Program-made: the position numbers and the translations under genes
Source of the DNA: an uncultured Selenomonadales bacterium
GTDB taxonomy: Bacteria > Bacillota > Negativicutes > Selenomonadales > Selenomonadaceae
Assembly (NCBI GenBank): GCA_900321035.1
Contig: ONUH01000007.1
Coordinates: forward strand, 1 to 64,000
Direction: 5' to 3'
DNA: 64,000 nt
Notes under the pieces: model-generated
What the model saw: only the letters and a program-made list of their open reading frames with translations
Database searches by the model: none
Told to the model about the DNA's origin: nothing
Part shown: positions 1-8,038 of the stretch, in pieces
How positions within the stretch are numbered: the first letter of the stretch is position 1
Layout of the letters: each line of letters opens with the position of its first letter

Positions 1-46
1 ATTCGTGGACTACCTTGTTTTTGAATTCGTAGCTGTACTTTGCCAT
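1..46 (-). CDS. IS3-family transposase OrfA, N-terminal 15 codons only
   Basis: An ATG at 46 on the minus strand opens a frame reading MAKYSYEFKNKVVHE before the window ends. This matches the typical N-terminus of helix-turn-helix OrfA proteins of the IS3/IS150 group, which bind the terminal repeats. It begins 47 bases inside the terminal repeat, as expected. Only the first residues are visible, so whether the gene is intact cannot be told. Confidence 0.7.
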   Translation of the reverse strand, partial: MAKYSYEFKNKVVHE

Positions 47-93
47 AAACTAACCCCCATAAGCTAGATTTTTGGTCTAACTTATGGGGGTCA
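1..93 (-). mobile_element. IS3-family insertion sequence, orfA-side end (partial)
   Basis: This is the end of an insertion sequence that continues off the left edge. On the minus strand the outermost bases (93 to 74) read TGACCCCCATAAGTTAGACC, the kind of TG-starting terminal repeat typical of IS3/IS150-group elements. A near-perfect second inverted copy (53-68 against 76-91, one mismatch) lies just inside and would fold into a hairpin ahead of the transposase start. Such hairpins are known to limit outside transcription entering transposase genes. The other end and any target duplication are not visible. Confidence 0.8.
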
Positions 94-125
94 GTACAAG
101 AAATTTCACAGCGGAAGGGAGTTTT

Positions 126-938
126 TTACGCGTTGCTTTCGATTTTAAGCAGCTCCGGCGGCTCGTCTTTGGTGAATTCGGTCATGTATTTCCAATAGCG
201 CTTCGGGAGCAGCGTCATCCGGCATTTTTCATTGTGGCGCGGCCTGATTTCGATGGTATCGTAAAAGGAACGCCACAGGGCGCGGAATTTCCGTTCCTCT
301 TCGTCGGGCGGAGCGGCGCGAAAATCGTCCATCGGAATCACGGCGGATTCGTAAGGGCGATAGACGAGGGCGGCATGGTGCTTCTCGTCGTAAATCAGGA
401 TATGCTCTTCGGGGAATCTTGCGGCGAAATGATGGGAGAGGAACGGCAGTACGAAATTCTTCGGCCCGATGGTCGTGACGAGGACGCCCTGTTGGTCGGA
501 GAAGCGGATGAACCCTTTCAGAAGGTGCGCTTCGTGGAGCAGCCGCTTCACCGCCTCGGTGAGCCGCCAGACTTCTTCGTTGCCCGCGAAGGACAGAAAG
601 CGTGCGCCGTAGCGGTAGCCCTGCCGCAAAAAGCGCAGCATGACCAGCTCCTTTTCGGGCAGGCAGGTCAGAAAGGCGTGGCGCAGGAGATCGTCGGCGG
701 CGGGAGAGATGCGCGCAGGAATGGAGCGGGCGACACGGGCGGCATGCTCTTCGTCCGTCGAAATCTCCTTGACGTCGAAAAGGGAGCCTTCCGGCGCGTC
801 CGGTCCGATGATGGCCGTCGGCATTTCGTGCGCCGTGTAGCTCTCGAAGACGCAGCAGAGAAAGCCCTCGAAGCTGCCGTCGTATCGGTAGGTCAGGGCG
901 GCGTCGCAGGCAGTTTTTACATCGGGGCGGCGAGACAT
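126..938 (-). CDS. TIGR03915-type putative DNA repair/metabolism protein (DUF4130)
   Basis: A 270-residue protein beginning MSRRPDVKTACDAALTYRYD. The 'YRYDGSFEGFL' opening is characteristic of the TIGR03915/DUF4130 family, which is found almost always beside a radical SAM protein and is suspected to act in DNA repair or modification, related to uracil-DNA-glycosylase fusions. No biochemical function is established. Its start overlaps the end of the upstream radical SAM gene by 22 bases, so the two are almost certainly co-translated. It is the last gene before the insertion sequence. Confidence 0.8.
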   Translation of the reverse strand: MSRRPDVKTACDAALTYRYDGSFEGFLCCVFESYTAHEMPTAIIGPDAPEGSLFDVKEISTDEEHAARVARSIPARISPAADDLLRHAFLTCLPEKELVMLRFLRQGYRYGARFLSFAGNEEVWRLTEAVKRLLHEAHLLKGFIRFSDQQGVLVTTIGPKNFVLPFLSHHFAARFPEEHILIYDEKHHAALVYRPYESAVIPMDDFRAAPPDEEERKFRALWRSFYDTIEIRPRHNEKCRMTLLPKRYWKYMTEFTKDEPPELLKIESNA

Positions 939-2242
939 GAAAGCTCCTTCCTTTCCATGGGAGAAAGCGCCGGCGTTTCTTCGCCGAACAGAGAAAGCTG
1001 GTGTGCGGGAGCGGTTTCTTCGCGAAAAAGAGCGCGCTCCCGGGGCGACATCAAGTCGAGCAATATATCTTCCTTAGCGGCGGGCGCATCATAATAGCGT
1101 TTCCCGTTCGCGACGAGGAAATGGCGGGCACGTTTCGTGACGACGCCGATTTTTGCCAGGGCGTCCCAGGTCAGCGCGGCGGCGCGGCGGGCACGGGTGA
1201 TGCGCCACGCGCTCTTGACGCCGACGCCGGGCACGCGGAGCAATAGCTCATAAGGCGCGCGGTTCACTTCCAGCGGAAATATATCCTTGTGGCGAAGCGC
1301 CCAATGGCATTTCGGGTCGAGATACGGGTGCAGCCGTCCTTCCGTTCCGTGGAACAGCTCCTCTGAGGAAAAGCCATAGAACCGTAAAAGCCAGTCGGCC
1401 TGATACAGGCGGTGTTCGCGCCAAAGCGGCGGCGGAGTGCCGACGGGCGGCAGGGCGCGGGCGTCGTTCACGGGAATGTAAGCGGAGTAAAAGACGCGCT
1501 TGAGCCGATAGCGTTCGTAAAGGGCGGCGGTCAGCGTGAGGATTTGGCGGTCGGTTTCATTTGTCGCGCCGATAATCATTTGCGTACTCTGCCCGGCAGG
1601 GGCAAAATGGGGCGAGTGCCGGAATCGGACGAGATCGCGGCGGTTTTCGTCGATGCCGCCGCGAATCAGCGACATGGGGGCGAGAATGGCGGCTTTCGTT
1701 TTGTCCGGTGCGAGACGCTGAAGACTCTGTCCCGACGGCAGTTCGATATTGACGCTGAGACGGTCGGCGAGGAGACCGAGACGGCGGACGAGGGCGGCGT
1801 CAGCGCCGGGAATCGCTTTCGCGTGGATATAGCCCGAAAAGCGGTACTCCTCCCGCAGGATGCGCAGCGTCTCGATCATCGTTTCCGTCGCAGCGTCTGG
1901 GGTACCGGCGACGCCCGAACTCAAGAACAATCCTTCGATATAGTTCCGTCGATAAAAAGCGATGGTCAGTTCCGCCAGCTCGCGCGGGGAGAAGGAAGCG
2001 CGGCGCGTATCGCTGGAGCGGCGGTTCACACAGTAGGCGCAGTCGTAAACGCAGACATTGGTCTGCAAGACCTTCAACAGCGAAATGCAGCGACCGTCTC
2101 CCGCGAAAGAATGGCAAATGCCGCAGGCCTCCGCGTTGCCTATACCGCCGCGCTGCGCGGACTTCTGCGCGCCGCTGGATGTGCAGGCCGCGTCGTATTT
2201 CGCCGCGTCGCTCAAGATGCGCAGCTTTTCCATCGTGTCCAT
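917..2242 (-). CDS. Putative DNA modification/repair radical SAM protein (TIGR03916-type)
   Basis: A 441-residue radical SAM enzyme. The cluster motif is visible as CVYDCAYC near residue 60, and a helix-hairpin-helix-like stretch ('VPGVGVKSAWRI') lies in the C-terminal third, consistent with DNA binding. The family is the usual partner of TIGR03915 proteins and is thought to work on nucleic acids; the reaction is unknown. The start at 2242 (MDTMEKL) is preceded by AAGGACGG; a longer in-frame reading up to 2998 runs through the promoter and the opposite-strand gene and is not credible. A sigma-70-type promoter with an embedded LexA-like box lies just upstream. Confidence 0.85.
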   Translation of the reverse strand: MDTMEKLRILSDAAKYDAACTSSGAQKSAQRGGIGNAEACGICHSFAGDGRCISLLKVLQTNVCVYDCAYCVNRRSSDTRRASFSPRELAELTIAFYRRNYIEGLFLSSGVAGTPDAATETMIETLRILREEYRFSGYIHAKAIPGADAALVRRLGLLADRLSVNIELPSGQSLQRLAPDKTKAAILAPMSLIRGGIDENRRDLVRFRHSPHFAPAGQSTQMIIGATNETDRQILTLTAALYERYRLKRVFYSAYIPVNDARALPPVGTPPPLWREHRLYQADWLLRFYGFSSEELFHGTEGRLHPYLDPKCHWALRHKDIFPLEVNRAPYELLLRVPGVGVKSAWRITRARRAAALTWDALAKIGVVTKRARHFLVANGKRYYDAPAAKEDILLDLMSPRERALFREETAPAHQLSLFGEETPALSPMERKELSCLAAPM

Positions 2243-2276
2243 TTGATTTCCGTCCTTCCGAAAATATGTTCTTCCT

Positions 2277-2305
2277 GTATTATATAAGGAACAAATGTTC
2301 TTGTA
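2277..2305 (-). promoter_or_regulatory. Promoter with LexA (SOS)-like box in the spacer
   Basis: Read on the minus strand: TTTACA, a 17-base spacer, then TATAAT, ending about 35 bases before the radical SAM start codon. The spacer holds GAACATTTGTTC (2289-2300), a perfect inverted repeat of GAAC/GTTC that fits the Firmicute LexA core GAACRNRYGTTY. A half-site, GAACAT, follows just downstream of the -10. Placement between -35 and -10 is classic for repression. The promoter and box are seen directly; control by LexA is inferred. Confidence 0.7.
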
Positions 2306-2321
2306 AAGCCTTTTTGGTTGT

Positions 2322-2373
2322 GAGAAAGCGTGCTTTCGTGTAAAATTATGGCAGGAGAAAGTACGCTTTCGTA
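2322..2373. repeat. Two 19-bp direct repeats, 33 bp apart
   Basis: GAGAAAGCGTGCTTTCGTG at 2322-2340 and GAGAAAGTACGCTTTCGTA at 2355-2373 agree at 15 of 19 positions, and each is itself an imperfect GAAAG/CTTTC palindrome. The 33-base spacing is about three helical turns. They lie 24-75 bases before the zinc-ribbon gene at 2397, so tandem operator sites are possible. No regulator is identified. Confidence 0.45.
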
Positions 2374-2396
2374 TCATCAAGTCAGGAGGGAAAGGT

Positions 2397-3170
2397 ATGG
2401 GATTTTTTGACAGCCTGTTTGGAAAAAAGAAAGAAGACGCTGTGAGCAGGAAAATTTGTCCCGTATGCGGCATGGAGTTCTCCGATAAAGGCATGGACGT
2501 ATCCGACGGAACAATCTGTCTCTCCTGCTGGGAAATCGTGATGGATGACTTCGAAAGCGGAATATTGGACGAACAGGGTGATTTTTTTATCGCTCCGATC
2601 AAGGCGGCGGTGCAGACTAAAAAAGCGGAGCAGGACGCCATCAGCCGCGCGAAAGCGCAAAAGCCGGAAAACTGTCCGATTTGCGGCGGCAAGATGCCGA
2701 AATTCATGACAATGGAAACAAAAGACGGATATATCTGCGATGCCTGCTTCGGAAAATTCAGCGATCTGGAAGACCGGAAAGAAACGGAAAAAGCGCTTGA
2801 GGATATGACGATAAAGGAACTGTCGGCACTGTTCGCTCTGGCAGAGAAAAAGCAGGAGGCAAAGGCGCTTCGGATGGAGCAGGACCGCTGCCCCGTCTGC
2901 GGGGGCGACGTGTCCGAAAAATCGACCGGCTCCCTCTGGGGCGACGTCAAAAAATCGGTCAAGGAGGGATTCCCTGCCTTCGTTGTGCTGAAGGACAACT
3001 GGAAAATCTGCGGCGAATGCGCCGATAAAGTGCGCGCCGTGTATCCTGTTGCGCATTCGAGGAAACCGGACGGTGACGGCGGATACGAAGACGTCTATGT
3101 GGACCCGCTCAACGACGTCACCTTGGAAGCGTTCAAAAAAGCGTTGGCGGACGAGGAAGCAAAAGGCTGA
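2397..3170 (+). CDS. Zinc-ribbon protein with three C-x2-C knuckle sets (DUF4428-like)
   Basis: A 257-residue soluble protein. After an N-terminal MGFFDSLFGKKK segment it carries paired zinc-binding motifs: CPVCG...CLSC near residues 20-50, CPICGG...CDAC near 95-120, and CPVCGG...CGEC near 165-205. The first resembles DUF4428, a zinc-binding family of unknown role. There are no membrane segments or catalytic motifs. The start follows AGGAGGG. It stands alone, with its own upstream region containing the repeats at 2322-2373. Function is unknown. Confidence 0.7.
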   Translation: MGFFDSLFGKKKEDAVSRKICPVCGMEFSDKGMDVSDGTICLSCWEIVMDDFESGILDEQGDFFIAPIKAAVQTKKAEQDAISRAKAQKPENCPICGGKMPKFMTMETKDGYICDACFGKFSDLEDRKETEKALEDMTIKELSALFALAEKKQEAKALRMEQDRCPVCGGDVSEKSTGSLWGDVKKSVKEGFPAFVVLKDNWKICGECADKVRAVYPVAHSRKPDGDGGYEDVYVDPLNDVTLEAFKKALADEEAKG

Positions 3171-3308
3171 AATCGTTGGCTCCGAGGAATTGGAAACGCG
3201 TAATTATGGCAGTAACCGCAATTTTATATCGCTGTCGGGAAATTTGGTATGGATAAAAAGCCGTGCGATTATGGTCGATGGAAGATCGGAGTTTATGGGT
3301 TCAAGTAA

Positions 3309-3938
3309 ATGAAAATTGGAGTTATACAAGCAAGCTCTCAGGCTGAAAAGAACGAGCTTATTTTTCATACGGTAAGTAAATATGCTCCGAGTGGAGCTGA
3401 GGTAATAAACTTTGGCTGCACAATCGACGAACCGAATGAATATTCATATATTGATATTTCTGTTCTTGTCGGTTTGTTGCTTGCAGGTAACGCAGTAGAT
3501 TTTGTCGTTACCGGCTGCTCTTCGGGGCAAGGCATGATGCTTGCGTGCAACAGCATGCCGGGCGTGCTTTGCGGATATGCGCCAACGTCAAAAGACGCGT
3601 TCCTGTTTGCGCAAATTAACAATGGAAACGCTGTCTCGCTTCCGCTGGGAGAGGAGTATACGTGGTCCGGCAGTGAGAACTTCGACAAAACCTTGGAAGC
3701 CCTTTTTTCGGAACCGTTTGGACAAGGTTATCCGAAAGGGGAGGCAGCGAGAAAGATAAAAGATACGGAGCGTCTTAAAAGGATACGGAAATATTCTCAG
3801 GTTGAGACGATGAGTTTGATGAGAAAATTAGATCGTTCTCTGCATGAGAACGTATTAAAAAAGCGAGACGTCATCCAGTATATAATGCAGCATGGTAATT
3901 CGGAATTGGCTGGCTATTTAAGAACGGTATGTGAATAG
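3309..3938 (+). CDS. RpiB/LacA/LacB-family sugar-phosphate isomerase
   Basis: A 209-residue protein starting MKIGVIQASSQAEKN. It has the Rossmann-like layout of RpiB enzymes, with 'VTGCSSGQGMMLACN' aligning with the active-site loop (typically CGTGIGMSIAANK) that includes the catalytic Cys. The family interconverts aldose and ketose 5- or 6-phosphates. The protein is longer than a canonical RpiB (about 150 residues) by a charged C-terminal tail, as in the divergent subgroup seen in gut Firmicutes. Substrate is unknown. No strong ribosome-binding site is seen before the start. Confidence 0.75.
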   Translation: MKIGVIQASSQAEKNELIFHTVSKYAPSGAEVINFGCTIDEPNEYSYIDISVLVGLLLAGNAVDFVVTGCSSGQGMMLACNSMPGVLCGYAPTSKDAFLFAQINNGNAVSLPLGEEYTWSGSENFDKTLEALFSEPFGQGYPKGEAARKIKDTERLKRIRKYSQVETMSLMRKLDRSLHENVLKKRDVIQYIMQHGNSELAGYLRTVCE

Positions 3939-4021
3939 CTGTTTTTTAGGAATCCCAATTTTTCCTAATGACAATTTAGTGGCCGACGCCACATAATTTT
4001 TAATAGCGCGTGCGAAAACAA

Positions 4022-4067
4022 AAAACCGCCCCTTCGCAAATCCTTTCGGATTCGTGAAGGGGCGGTT
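4022..4067 (-). terminator. Rho-independent terminator of the fumarate reductase operon
   Basis: A long inverted repeat (AAACCGCCCCTTC / GAAGGGGCGGTTT) with a short loop, followed on the minus strand by a run of T. It lies just after the sdhB stop. Confidence 0.9.
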
Positions 4068-4080
4068 TGGCGTACTGTGT

Positions 4081-4833
4081 TTAGTTGTTGAAGATATTCT
4101 TGATCGCCTGGATATTGACGTCCCGATTCAGCTGGGCAAGGTAGGTCGTCAGCTTGATGTTCTTCGGGCAGGCGCGGACGCAGTTTTGGCTGTTTCCGCA
4201 GCTTGTGATGCCGCCCTTTTGCATCAGCGCTTCGAGGCGTTTCGGCTTGTCGTATTCGCCGAGGGGGTTGATGTTGAAAAGATACGCTTGAACGACCGGA
4301 GCCGGGCCGATGAAGTCGGATTGCGGGCCGACATTCGGGCAGGCTTCCATGCAGCAGCCGCAGGTCATGCAATGGGAAATCTCATAGGCCGTGGCTGCGG
4401 TGTTAGGGTTTTGGCGCGGAGCCTCGTGCACTTTCCATGAGCCGTCCACGTTGATCCAACCCTGAATCTTTTTCAGACTCTCAAACATTACCGTGCGGTC
4501 GATCAACAGGTCGCGAATGACGGGGAAGGTGCGCGCCGGAGCAAGGTGGATCGGCTGCTCCAGATCTTCGACGAGCGCGCAGCATGCCTGCTTCGCCTGT
4601 CCGTTGATGACCATCATGCAAGCGCCGCAAACTTTTTCAAGGCAGTTGCATTCCCAGACGACCGGAGCGACCCGCTTTCCGTCGCGGGTGACGGGGTTCT
4701 TCTGAATCTCCATCAGCGCCGCGACCACGTTCAAAGCGGGGCGGTACGGGACGTCGAATTCTTCGGTGTACGGCTTTGCATCGGGGCCGTCCTGCCGTTC
4801 GATGATAAAGGTGACCATTTTTTGTTCTGCCAT
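4081..4833 (-). CDS. sdhB: Succinate dehydrogenase/fumarate reductase iron-sulfur subunit
   Basis: A 250-residue electron-transfer subunit linking the flavoprotein to the membrane cytochrome. The N-terminal ferredoxin-like domain has the 2Fe-2S ligands (CNCLEKVCGAC ... C, residues about 63-85). The C-terminal domain has two cysteine clusters for the 4Fe-4S and 3Fe-4S centres (CMTCGCCMEACP and CGNSQNCVRACP). Length and motifs are normal for the diheme (type B) enzyme group. It is last in the cytochrome-flavoprotein-FeS operon and is followed by a strong terminator. Confidence 0.95.
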   Translation of the reverse strand: MAEQKMVTFIIERQDGPDAKPYTEEFDVPYRPALNVVAALMEIQKNPVTRDGKRVAPVVWECNCLEKVCGACMMVINGQAKQACCALVEDLEQPIHLAPARTFPVIRDLLIDRTVMFESLKKIQGWINVDGSWKVHEAPRQNPNTAATAYEISHCMTCGCCMEACPNVGPQSDFIGPAPVVQAYLFNINPLGEYDKPKRLEALMQKGGITSCGNSQNCVRACPKNIKLTTYLAQLNRDVNIQAIKNIFNN

Positions 4834-4850
4834 TTTCGTCCCTCCCTTCC

Positions 4851-6713
4851 TTACTTAGAACCGTAGGTGCGAGCCCGCGGCTTGATTAGCGAATGATCGA
4901 AGTCTTCGTAACTGATGATCGGCTCTTCGGTCTTCGGGTCGAAGTCCGCGATCGTGATCTTCATGAAATGTTCGTCGTCGCGGTTCGGGAACTCGCGCTT
5001 GAAGTGCGCGCCGCGGCTTTCGTCGCGCATACGCGCCGCTTTCGTGATGACGAGCGCATAGAGAATCATATTGCGGAGCTGACGGACGAAAAGCGCTTCC
5101 TGGTTCGCCCAGTGGCCGTGGTCGGTGAGTCCGATGTCGTTCCAGCGGGCGAGGATTTTCTTGACTTCGTCGAAGCAGAAGTCGAGGTCCTTGTTCACGC
5201 GCTCGATGGTCACGTACTTGTTCATCAGACGCCCGAGCTCCTGATGGAGTTCATGGGCGTTTTCCTTGCCGTTCATTGCGATGATGTGCTCGAATTCGTC
5301 GGCGCATTCCTTACGCGCCGCTTCCAGCTCACCGTCGGTCAGGTCGGCGCCCAGCTCCTGCCGGAGCGCGTCTATGCCTTCGAGGGCTTTTTCCTGCGCG
5401 GGCATCAGCGATTCGCCGTGGTCTTTCTTCGCTTTCCACTCTTCCAGCTCTTTGAGCTTCGCGCACTTGCCCGCCCAGGCCATCGAGACGGGGCCGACGA
5501 CCGTGCCGGAGTACGCCGCCGAGAGGAGCGAGTTCGCGCCGAGACGGTTCGCGCCGTGATACTGGTAGTCGCACTCGCCGGAAGCCATGAGGCCGGGAAT
5601 GTTCGTGTTGTGTTCGCGGTCGACCCAGATGCCGCCCATGGAGTAGTGGACCGACGGATAAATCAGCATCGGCACTTTGCGCGGGTCTTGTCCCATAAAT
5701 TCGGAGTACATTTCGAGAATGCCGCCGAGCTTCTTTTCGAGGTAATCGGCCGGGATGTGCGAAAGGTCCAGATAGACCTTGTTTTCCCCGTCGACGCCGA
5801 GTCCCTGGTTGACGCAGACGTCGTAAATCTCGCGGGACGCGATGTCGCGCGGAACGAGGTTGCCGTAGTCCGGGTATTTTTCCTCGAGGAAGTACCAGGG
5901 CTTTCCGTCTTTGTAAACCCAGATGCGGCCGCCTTCGCCGCGGCATGCTTCAGACATCAGGCGATTCTTGTCGGTGCCGGGAATTGCGGTCGGGTGAATC
6001 TGAATGAACTCCGGATTGCCGATGCGCGCGCCCTGCTGATAGACAGCGCCGACGGCGGAGCCGTTGCAGATGGTGGACGCCGTGCAGAGACCGAAGATCT
6101 GGCCCGGGCCGCCGGTGGCGAGAATCACGCAGTCCTCGCGGAAAGCCTTGATTTCCATCGAGTTCATGTTCTGCGCGACCATGCCGCGGCAGACGCCGTT
6201 CTTGTTTTTGATGATCTTGATGAATTCCCAGAAGATATAGGGGTGAACCTTGCCCTTTGTCTCCCATTTCCGCACCTGCTCGTCGAGAGCGTAGAGAAGC
6301 TGCTGGCCCGTGGTAGAGCCGGCGAAAACGGTGCGTTTCTTTTTCTGTCCGCCGAAATTGCGGAGGTCGAGAACGCCCTCTGCCGTGCGGGTGAACGGCA
6401 CGCCCATGCGGTCGAACATCTCGACGATGCCCGGCGCGGCTTCGCACATGCCCTTGACCGCAACCTGATCGGCGAGGAAGTCGCCGCCATAGACGGTATC
6501 GTCAAAGTGCGTATAGGTCGTGTCGCCTTCGCCCTTCGTGTCCATGCAGGCGTTCATGCCGCCTTGCGCGCAAAGGGAGTGCGAACGCTTCGGCGGGCAA
6601 TAGGAAAAGAGATCGACTTCACCGCCGGCTTCGCAGATTTTGAGCGTCGCCATCAGGCCGGAAATGCCGCCGCCGATGACTGCGATTCTGACATTCGTTG
6701 CTGCTTTTGCCAC
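4851..6713 (-). CDS. sdhA: Succinate dehydrogenase/fumarate reductase flavoprotein subunit
   Basis: A 620-residue catalytic subunit for fumarate/succinate interconversion. It has the dinucleotide fold (IGGGISGL at residues 13-20), the SHSLCAQGG region with the His that covalently holds FAD, the substrate region QIHPTAIPG and the SEACRGEGG loop. Order and length match the type B enzymes of Bacillus and Wolinella. In an anaerobe with an adjacent fumarase, the likely direction is fumarate reduction, the last step of succinate/propionate fermentation; direction cannot be read from sequence. Confidence 0.95.
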   Translation of the reverse strand: MAKAATNVRIAVIGGGISGLMATLKICEAGGEVDLFSYCPPKRSHSLCAQGGMNACMDTKGEGDTTYTHFDDTVYGGDFLADQVAVKGMCEAAPGIVEMFDRMGVPFTRTAEGVLDLRNFGGQKKKRTVFAGSTTGQQLLYALDEQVRKWETKGKVHPYIFWEFIKIIKNKNGVCRGMVAQNMNSMEIKAFREDCVILATGGPGQIFGLCTASTICNGSAVGAVYQQGARIGNPEFIQIHPTAIPGTDKNRLMSEACRGEGGRIWVYKDGKPWYFLEEKYPDYGNLVPRDIASREIYDVCVNQGLGVDGENKVYLDLSHIPADYLEKKLGGILEMYSEFMGQDPRKVPMLIYPSVHYSMGGIWVDREHNTNIPGLMASGECDYQYHGANRLGANSLLSAAYSGTVVGPVSMAWAGKCAKLKELEEWKAKKDHGESLMPAQEKALEGIDALRQELGADLTDGELEAARKECADEFEHIIAMNGKENAHELHQELGRLMNKYVTIERVNKDLDFCFDEVKKILARWNDIGLTDHGHWANQEALFVRQLRNMILYALVITKAARMRDESRGAHFKREFPNRDDEHFMKITIADFDPKTEEPIISYEDFDHSLIKPRARTYGSK

Positions 6714-6728
6714 TTGTTTTCCTCCCCC

Positions 6729-7346
6729 TTACATAAGATAGACGGCCATGAACGCCAGCGAAACGAGGCAAAGGAATGCGCAAAGCCCCATCGCGCCTGC
6801 GTTGATGACTTGCTGAATGCGCGGTCCTTTGGCGATGCCCCATGTCATGCAGAAGGTCGTAATACCGTTGCAGAAATGGAAAATCGCCGCCCACATGCCG
6901 AGGAGGTAGAGCACCCAGTAAACCGGATTCTCAAAATAGCTCTGCAAAAGCTGGAAGGAAATGTGCGTGCCGCCGCCCTTGACGAGAATGCGGAGGTAGA
7001 ACACATGCCACGCGAGGAAGACGACGAGGAACCAGGCCGTCAAACGCTGGAGGAAAAACTGAATGTTGTTGATATACGGATAATGCTGCGGGTTGTTCTT
7101 TGCCTGCCATGCGATGTAAATGCCGTAAATCGTATGGAACAGGAACGGCGTCGCTACAAGGCCGATTTCCAGCGGCAGCATGATGTACCACGGGATCGAC
7201 GCCAAGAGGTCGACCGCCGAGTTGAAAGACGCGGGGCTGATAAGTACGCGCGCGTTGGTCAGGATATGCTCGAGCAAGAAGCCGCCGAGGCAGACGAGAC
7301 CGGCAATCGAATGAAGCCGCCGCAAATAAAACGTCACATTATACAT
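6729..7346 (-). CDS. sdhC: Succinate dehydrogenase/fumarate reductase cytochrome b558 subunit
   Basis: A 205-residue membrane anchor with about five hydrophobic helices and conserved histidines (e.g. 'RRLHSIAGL', 'EHILTNA', 'FHTIYG', 'AWHVFYL', 'FHFCNG') that would ligate two hemes b. This is the single-polypeptide type B anchor that passes electrons between menaquinone and the FeS subunit. It is first in the operon, 15 bases before sdhA. Confidence 0.93.
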   Translation of the reverse strand: MYNVTFYLRRLHSIAGLVCLGGFLLEHILTNARVLISPASFNSAVDLLASIPWYIMLPLEIGLVATPFLFHTIYGIYIAWQAKNNPQHYPYINNIQFFLQRLTAWFLVVFLAWHVFYLRILVKGGGTHISFQLLQSYFENPVYWVLYLLGMWAAIFHFCNGITTFCMTWGIAKGPRIQQVINAGAMGLCAFLCLVSLAFMAVYLM

Positions 7347-7365
7347 GCTAAGCCTCCCTTAGTAA

Positions 7366-7459
7366 GAGAGTGGAGAGCTGAGAGTGAAGAGTGAAGACAT
7401 ATATACTCCTTATATTGGGGTAATATCTCCACTCTCTGCTTTTCACTCTTCACACTTCG
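7366..7459. repeat. GAGTGAAGAGTGGAGA-type inverted repeats between fumB and sdhC
   Basis: The 113-base gap between the fumarase and cytochrome genes holds two pairs of complementary segments: GAGAGTGGAGA (about 7367-7377) with TCTCCACTCTC (about 7427-7437), and GTGAAGAGTGAA (about 7387-7398) with TTCACTCTTCAC (about 7441-7452). Their order (A B a' b') would force a pseudoknot if both formed. Such purine-rich junk-like repeats are common in Firmicute intergenic DNA. There is no T-run, so it is not a clear terminator. Confidence 0.5.
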
Positions 7460-8017
7460 TTAGATTTCCCGATACGGTTTTTGCCCGATTTCATAGAAGT
7501 TGTTGCCCTCGGTGTCGATGACGACGATGGCGGGGAAGTCCTCGACGGTGAGTGCCGCCAGCGCCTCCGGGCCAAGCTCGGGATACGCGATGACTTCATA
7601 TTTCTTGATGGACTTCGCGATCAGCGCAGCAGCGCCGCCCACAGCCGCGAAATACGTCGTGCCGTTCTTCTTCATGGACTCGACGACTTCCGGCTTGCGG
7701 GAGCCCTTGCCGATCATGCCTTTGATGCCCTGATCCAGCATCGTCGGCGTGTAGGCGTCCATGCGGCCGGAGGTCGTGGGGCCTGCCGAGCCGATGGGAT
7801 CGCCCGGTTTCGCCGGCGACGGGCCGAGATAGTAGACAATCTGGTCGTGCCAGTCGATCGGCAGCTTCTCGCCTCGGGCGAGGGCTTCGGTCATGGCTTT
7901 ATGCGCGGCGTCGCGCGCGCTGTAAATCGTGCCCGTAATCAAAACGCTGTCGCCGGCCTTGAGCTTTCTCGACTGCTCCTCGGTCAGCGGTGTGGTGATG
8001 CGAATTTTTTCAGCCAT
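7460..8017 (-). CDS. fumB: Class I fumarate hydratase, beta (C-terminal) subunit
   Basis: A 185-residue subunit corresponding to the C-terminal domain of single-chain class I fumarases, which interconvert malate and fumarate with a 4Fe-4S cluster held by the alpha subunit. It shows the 'GSAGPTTSGRMDAYTP' and 'GKGSRKPEV' signatures of the family. The start at 8017 is preferred because GGGGAG lies upstream; an in-frame TTG at 8038 has none. It lies 21 bases after the alpha gene, forming a two-gene operon that supplies fumarate to the reductase encoded next. Confidence 0.92.
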   Translation of the reverse strand: MAEKIRITTPLTEEQSRKLKAGDSVLITGTIYSARDAAHKAMTEALARGEKLPIDWHDQIVYYLGPSPAKPGDPIGSAGPTTSGRMDAYTPTMLDQGIKGMIGKGSRKPEVVESMKKNGTTYFAAVGGAAALIAKSIKKYEVIAYPELGPEALAALTVEDFPAIVVIDTEGNNFYEIGQKPYREI

Positions 8018-8038
8018 AATTCTTTTCTCTCCCCTCAA

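Noticed and set aside
2243..2998. N-terminal extension of the radical SAM gene to 2998
   Set aside because: It would pass through a consensus promoter and lie opposite the zinc-ribbon gene; the family N-terminus and the SD both fit the start at 2242.
3049..3312. 87-codon frame bridging the zinc-ribbon gene and the isomerase gene
   Set aside because: Mostly an alternative frame of the zinc-ribbon gene; no SD and no motif.
4893..7394. 833-codon open frame on the plus strand across sdhA and sdhC
   Set aside because: Antisense to two certain genes; composition artefact with no motifs.
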